DNA of 8,815 nucleotides from Candidatus Collierbacteria bacterium (GTDB lineage Bacteria > Patescibacteriota > Microgenomatia > UBA1400 > MFAQ01), in the NCBI GenBank assembly GCA_903873735.1, contig CAIQPO010000044.1, positions 1 through 8,815 on the forward strand, read 5' to 3'. Both the position numbers and the translations under genes were made by a program. This document shows, one piece after another, positions 5,887 to 8,815 of the stretch. The notes beneath the pieces are model-generated. The model ran no database searches and was not told the origin of the DNA. It worked only from the letters and a program-made list of their open reading frames with translations. How positions within the stretch are numbered: the stretch's first letter is position 1; each line of letters opens with the position of its first letter.

Positions 5887-5915
5887 AAGCCGCTCAACAG
5901 AGCGGCTTTTATTTT
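5887..5915 (+). terminator. Intrinsic terminator after the membrane-anchored protein gene
   Basis: An 8-bp stem, AAGCCGCT (5887-5894) with AGCGGCTT (5901-5908), has a 6-nt loop and is followed by TTTT-A-TTTT. There is no T-run on the opposite strand, so it serves only the plus-strand gene even though it abuts the 3' end of the convergent glycosyltransferase at 5909. Confidence 0.85.
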
Positions 5916-7387
5916 GCTTTTAATATATATATCAGCACTACTCCATCCACTTTTGTCTCATAAATAATCTCTTTATCACTCCTCCACTTTTCATCAAGTT
6001 TCAACCAATTTGTTCTGCTCACAATCCAATAATTAGCCTCTCCTTGATAGTCAAAACCCTTAAATTCCAAAGGTCTCTTCAAAGGAGGCATCACATAGTT
6101 TGGTGTCACTCTCGCTCCTACAGTACCAGAAGCGATATTTTTATTAAGCCACAACACAGCCTCTCTCTGACCTTCACCCCACCAAGACACTTCATAGCCA
6201 AATTTCTCTGCACCAGAAACACCGCCTACCAACTCATTGTAATAATCTAAATAATAAGGGTAGACCCTCACTACGCTAATTACCGCAAACACCACCCCTA
6301 AAAGCACCAACCATTTACCAATTGCGTACTTCTTCATCAAATACTCCCCACCAATACCCGACAAACCAGCTAAAAACAAATATGCAGAAATTGCATATCT
6401 AGTTCCCCCAGCCTGCACTCCCAATAAGCTAAAAAATATTACCTGCGTCAGCAATCCAGCAAGTACTATCTTTTGCCAACCCTTTCTGTCCTTAAGCGAC
6501 CTCCATATTCCCAAGGCGGCAAGCATCAGCCACCACCAAGGTGTTGTTATTAAAAACTGCAGTAGATAATACCCATTTATTCCGATTCCCCTTCCAGAAT
6601 TCTGACTAAAAGTAGAAATTAAGTGTTTTGGAAACTCCATCCAAATAAGCGGCCAAGTGAGAAATCCCACCGCCACTGTCATCACCCCCACAATCATCCA
6701 TCTAAAAAACATCTTTTTTGATATCTTTTCTCTCAACAAGTCCCAACACATCGTGAGAATTAACAGACTGATATTTGAATATCTAGTCCAAAACAATAAT
6801 CCCAAAACCACTCCTATCCACCAAATTCTCTGTCGATTCTTTATCTCAAACAAAACCATCAGCAACCCCAAAAAACCTACGGTAATTGCCTCAAATGTCA
6901 CCAGCTGCCCCATTACTAAGAATCTAGGCATAAAAGCCAATCCCACAACGGATATCATCGCAGCCATTTCATTGTGTCTTGAAATATACCAATACAAACA
7001 AGCCACACCAAACGCTACAAACACAGCAGCTACCTTTCTTGGTGTTCCGAAATCATAAGGAGCAGCATAATACCTTGCTCTTAGCTGTGTTGGAATCAGC
7101 ATTTCTGTGCTAAGCCTAGTTTGTTCAGCTGGACTTAATTTTTGCTTACCATCCAGTCGAATCATATCCACCATTCCCGCCAAACCATAAATATATTTAG
7201 CCACCATCGGGTGCTCGCTCCCCATGTTCCAAGATTCCACCGACAAATCACCTCTCTCCAAAGCATCAATCGCCAAAATACCCGTATCAATCTTAAAAGA
7301 CTCATCCCATGTTCTCCCCATTTGATTCATTCCCACCAAAAGCCACAACCAAAACAGGAAAAAAACTAAAATCGTCTTCTTTAACAT
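5909..7387 (-). CDS. PMT/ArnT-like GT-C membrane glycosyltransferase
   Basis: This 492-residue protein has about ten hydrophobic helices and a hydrophilic C-terminal tail. The first outside loop holds TWDES (26-30) and then GSEHPMVAKYIYGLAG (56-71), matching the acidic motif and HP motif of dolichyl/undecaprenyl-phosphate-sugar transferases (GT39/GT83, PMT_2). A C-terminal block, YPYYLDYYNELVGGVSG (376-392) then WWGEGQ (402-407), matches the YP-YL-FNE-GG...W/DWGQ block common in bacterial PMT_2 proteins. It would transfer a lipid-linked sugar to protein or glycan outside the membrane; donor and acceptor are unknown. The ATG at 7387 lies 16 nt after the rho stop, with GAGG 3 nt ahead of it and AAGG farther upstream, so it is probably co-transcribed with rho. 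No terminator is seen on this strand. Confidence 0.87.
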   Translation of the reverse strand: MLKKTILVFFLFWLWLLVGMNQMGRTWDESFKIDTGILAIDALERGDLSVESWNMGSEHPMVAKYIYGLAGMVDMIRLDGKQKLSPAEQTRLSTEMLIPTQLRARYYAAPYDFGTPRKVAAVFVAFGVACLYWYISRHNEMAAMISVVGLAFMPRFLVMGQLVTFEAITVGFLGLLMVLFEIKNRQRIWWIGVVLGLLFWTRYSNISLLILTMCWDLLREKISKKMFFRWMIVGVMTVAVGFLTWPLIWMEFPKHLISTFSQNSGRGIGINGYYLLQFLITTPWWWLMLAALGIWRSLKDRKGWQKIVLAGLLTQVIFFSLLGVQAGGTRYAISAYLFLAGLSGIGGEYLMKKYAIGKWLVLLGVVFAVISVVRVYPYYLDYYNELVGGVSGAEKFGYEVSWWGEGQREAVLWLNKNIASGTVGARVTPNYVMPPLKRPLEFKGFDYQGEANYWIVSRTNWLKLDEKWRSDKEIIYETKVDGVVLIYILKAK

Positions 7388-7403
7388 CTACCTCTACTCT
7401 ACC

Positions 7404-8815
7404 TTATCCACCGTCCTTTAGACCAGCCAAAAACTCCTTATTAGATTTAGTCTTTGCCAATCTAGAAAGAAGCACCTCAGTTCTCTCTCCGTCTCCCAGA
7501 ACATCAAGCATTCTTCTCATGAGAATCACACTCTGATACTCCATCTGATCAAAAAGCAAATCATCTCTTCTGGTACCACTTCTCATCACATCAATTGCTG
7601 GATATATTCTTCTTTCAGCCAGTCTTCTATCCAAGCAAAGCTCCATGTTCCCGGTTCCCTTAAACTCTTCATAAACCAAATCATCCATTCTAGAACCAGT
7701 ATCAATAAGCGAAGTACCAATAATTGTAAGCGATCCACCATTTTCAATCTTTCTAGCTGCACCAAAGAACTTCTTTGGTGGGTACAAAGCCGCAGGATCA
7801 AATCCTCCAGATAGAGTTCTTCCCGAAGTAGGAATAGCTAGATTATACGCACGAGCCAAACGAGTAATTGAGTCAAGAAGTATCACCACGTCTTTACCCA
7901 ACTCCACTAATCTTTTTGCTCTCTCCAGTGCAATCTCGGCCACTTTTGTTTGGTCTTCAGCTTTTTCATCGAAGTTTGATGCGGCTGTTTCTCCAAGCAT
8001 TTCCGAATTTTTTGTAATCGTAGCGATATGTCTTGAAATATCAGTCACCTCTTCAGGTCGCTCTCCCACCAACACTGCCATAATATGAACCTCTGGATAA
8101 TTGGCTGCAATACCTGAAGCAATCTCTTTAATCACTGTCGTCTTTCCTGCCTTTGGTGGTGAAACAATCAAACCTCTTTGTCCTCTACCAACCGGCGCTA
8201 CCAAGTCCACCAACCTGGTCGACAAAATTTCCTTACCTGTTTCTAATTTAATTTTCTCAAATGGGTAAATTGGAGTTCCTTTTTCAAACTTTGGTCTATC
8301 CGCCATCTTCATTGGCTCAACTCCATTAATTTTAGTTATCTGAACCATCCCCCAATACTGTTCATTTTCCTTAGGTCGCTTCGCTAATCCCACCACCACA
8401 TCTCCAGGTCTAAGTCTAAGTGTCTTACTCATTGCCGAGTTTATGAAAATATCATTTTCACTCGGTTTAAATCCCGGTCTTGCCACTGCTCTTCCATCAC
8501 CACCAATGATATCCACAATTCCTATTACTTCTTCTGTGATCACTGGCTCTGGCATTGACCTTTGATATGAGGGTCTCATCATTGGTCTTCCCCCACCATA
8601 TGCTGGTCTATGAAATGACCTTTGAAATATATGTTGTGGTGTTGAATTATTTTGGGTGTTATATACCGATGCAGCACTCACAGGCGCAGCGGGTGTTACT
8701 GTTACTGGCTGAACCTCTGGAACTTGCTCCACTTTCTTTTCCTCAATAATAGTTACTGGTGCCGAGTTTACAACCTCATTTATTACTTCGCCTACTTTTT
8801 CAACAACTTCCACGG
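7404..8815 (-). CDS. rho: Transcription termination factor Rho, 5' end outside the window
   Basis: Rho is a hexameric RNA-dependent ATPase that ends transcription. Residue numbers count from the GTG at 8813, which may be an internal Val codon. Residues 1-92 are low complexity, ending in an Arg/Gly/Pro/aromatic patch (about 65-86). The OSB-type RNA-binding domain spans about 94-190. The ATPase core has Walker A PPKAGKT (219-225), ERPEEVT (251-257), Walker B VVILLDSITR (309-318), the Q-loop SGRTLSGG (330-337), the R-loop region TGSRMDDLVYEEFKGTGNMEL (372-392, with a K-to-R change in the GSK motif) and the arginine-finger segment RSGTRRDDLL (411-420). Compared with E. coli Rho from memory, about nine extra residues follow ERPEEVT and the usual RH after FDEPA is DQ. 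The C-terminus is complete. The Rho_N helical domain, if any, lies outside the window. Confidence 0.97.
   Translation of the reverse strand, partial: VEVVEKVGEVINEVVNSAPVTIIEEKKVEQVPEVQPVTVTPAAPVSAASVYNTQNNSTPQHIFQRSFHRPAYGGGRPMMRPSYQRSMPEPVITEEVIGIVDIIGGDGRAVARPGFKPSENDIFINSAMSKTLRLRPGDVVVGLAKRPKENEQYWGMVQITKINGVEPMKMADRPKFEKGTPIYPFEKIKLETGKEILSTRLVDLVAPVGRGQRGLIVSPPKAGKTTVIKEIASGIAANYPEVHIMAVLVGERPEEVTDISRHIATITKNSEMLGETAASNFDEKAEDQTKVAEIALERAKRLVELGKDVVILLDSITRLARAYNLAIPTSGRTLSGGFDPAALYPPKKFFGAARKIENGGSLTIIGTSLIDTGSRMDDLVYEEFKGTGNMELCLDRRLAERRIYPAIDVMRSGTRRDDLLFDQMEYQSVILMRRMLDVLGDGERTEVLLSRLAKTKSNKEFLAGLKDGG

Noticed and set aside
5887..5915. Bidirectional terminator serving both convergent genes
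   Set aside because: The T-tract is present only on the plus strand; the minus-strand read has no U-run after the hairpin.
6657..7058. Plus-strand open frame inside the GT-C gene
   Set aside because: It lies opposite a well-supported membrane enzyme and shows no start signals or recognisable motif.

Overview
The window looks like a piece of a small-genome, AT-leaning bacterial chromosome, most probably a Candidate Phyla Radiation (Patescibacteria) lineage such as Microgenomates. This is an inference from gene content: a DUF4012 envelope protein, several GT-C polyprenyl-type glycosyltransferases, an FkbM methyltransferase, and a Rho factor with a long low-complexity N-terminal arm. No rRNA or phylogenetic marker tree supports it. 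TAA, TAG and TGA all act as stops. TGA ends the GNAT gene in a TGATG overlap, so the Gracilibacteria/Absconditabacteria code (TGA = Gly) is unlikely.

Layout from left to right. Positions 1-600 (+) hold the 3' part of a GT87-type membrane mannosyltransferase. It overlaps tail-to-tail with a minus-strand pair, GNAT acetyltransferase then FkbM methyltransferase (1734 down to 575), joined by a stop/start overlap. A 53-bp divergent gap leads to a DUF4012 protein (1788-3086, +). This again overlaps tail-to-tail with a PP2C-like phosphatase (4230 down to 3064, -). Next is a compact plus-strand cassette (about 4254-5915) of three unrecognised small proteins: one cytosolic, one lipoprotein and one membrane-anchored. 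It forms two transcription units with textbook sigma70-type promoters, Shine-Dalgarno sites and intrinsic terminators. The right end is a minus-strand operon, rho (partial, running off the right edge) followed 17 bp later by a PMT/ArnT-like GT-C glycosyltransferase (7387 down to 5909).

Most genes point to building or decorating an extracytoplasmic glycan or protein coat: two GT-C enzymes, FkbM, GNAT, DUF4012 and two secreted small proteins. The PP2C-like protein and Rho are the regulatory elements. The central cassette is the least explained part. In rows I counted, its GC content is about 45-58% against about 37-45% in the flanks, the strong C-over-G bias of the flanks weakens or reverses in parts of it, and its expression signals are far more canonical than those of its neighbours. 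It starts at what looks like a symmetric, overlapping bidirectional promoter shared with the phosphatase gene. No gene-free stretch exceeds about 115 bases. I saw no tRNA, rRNA, CRISPR array, insertion sequence or origin.
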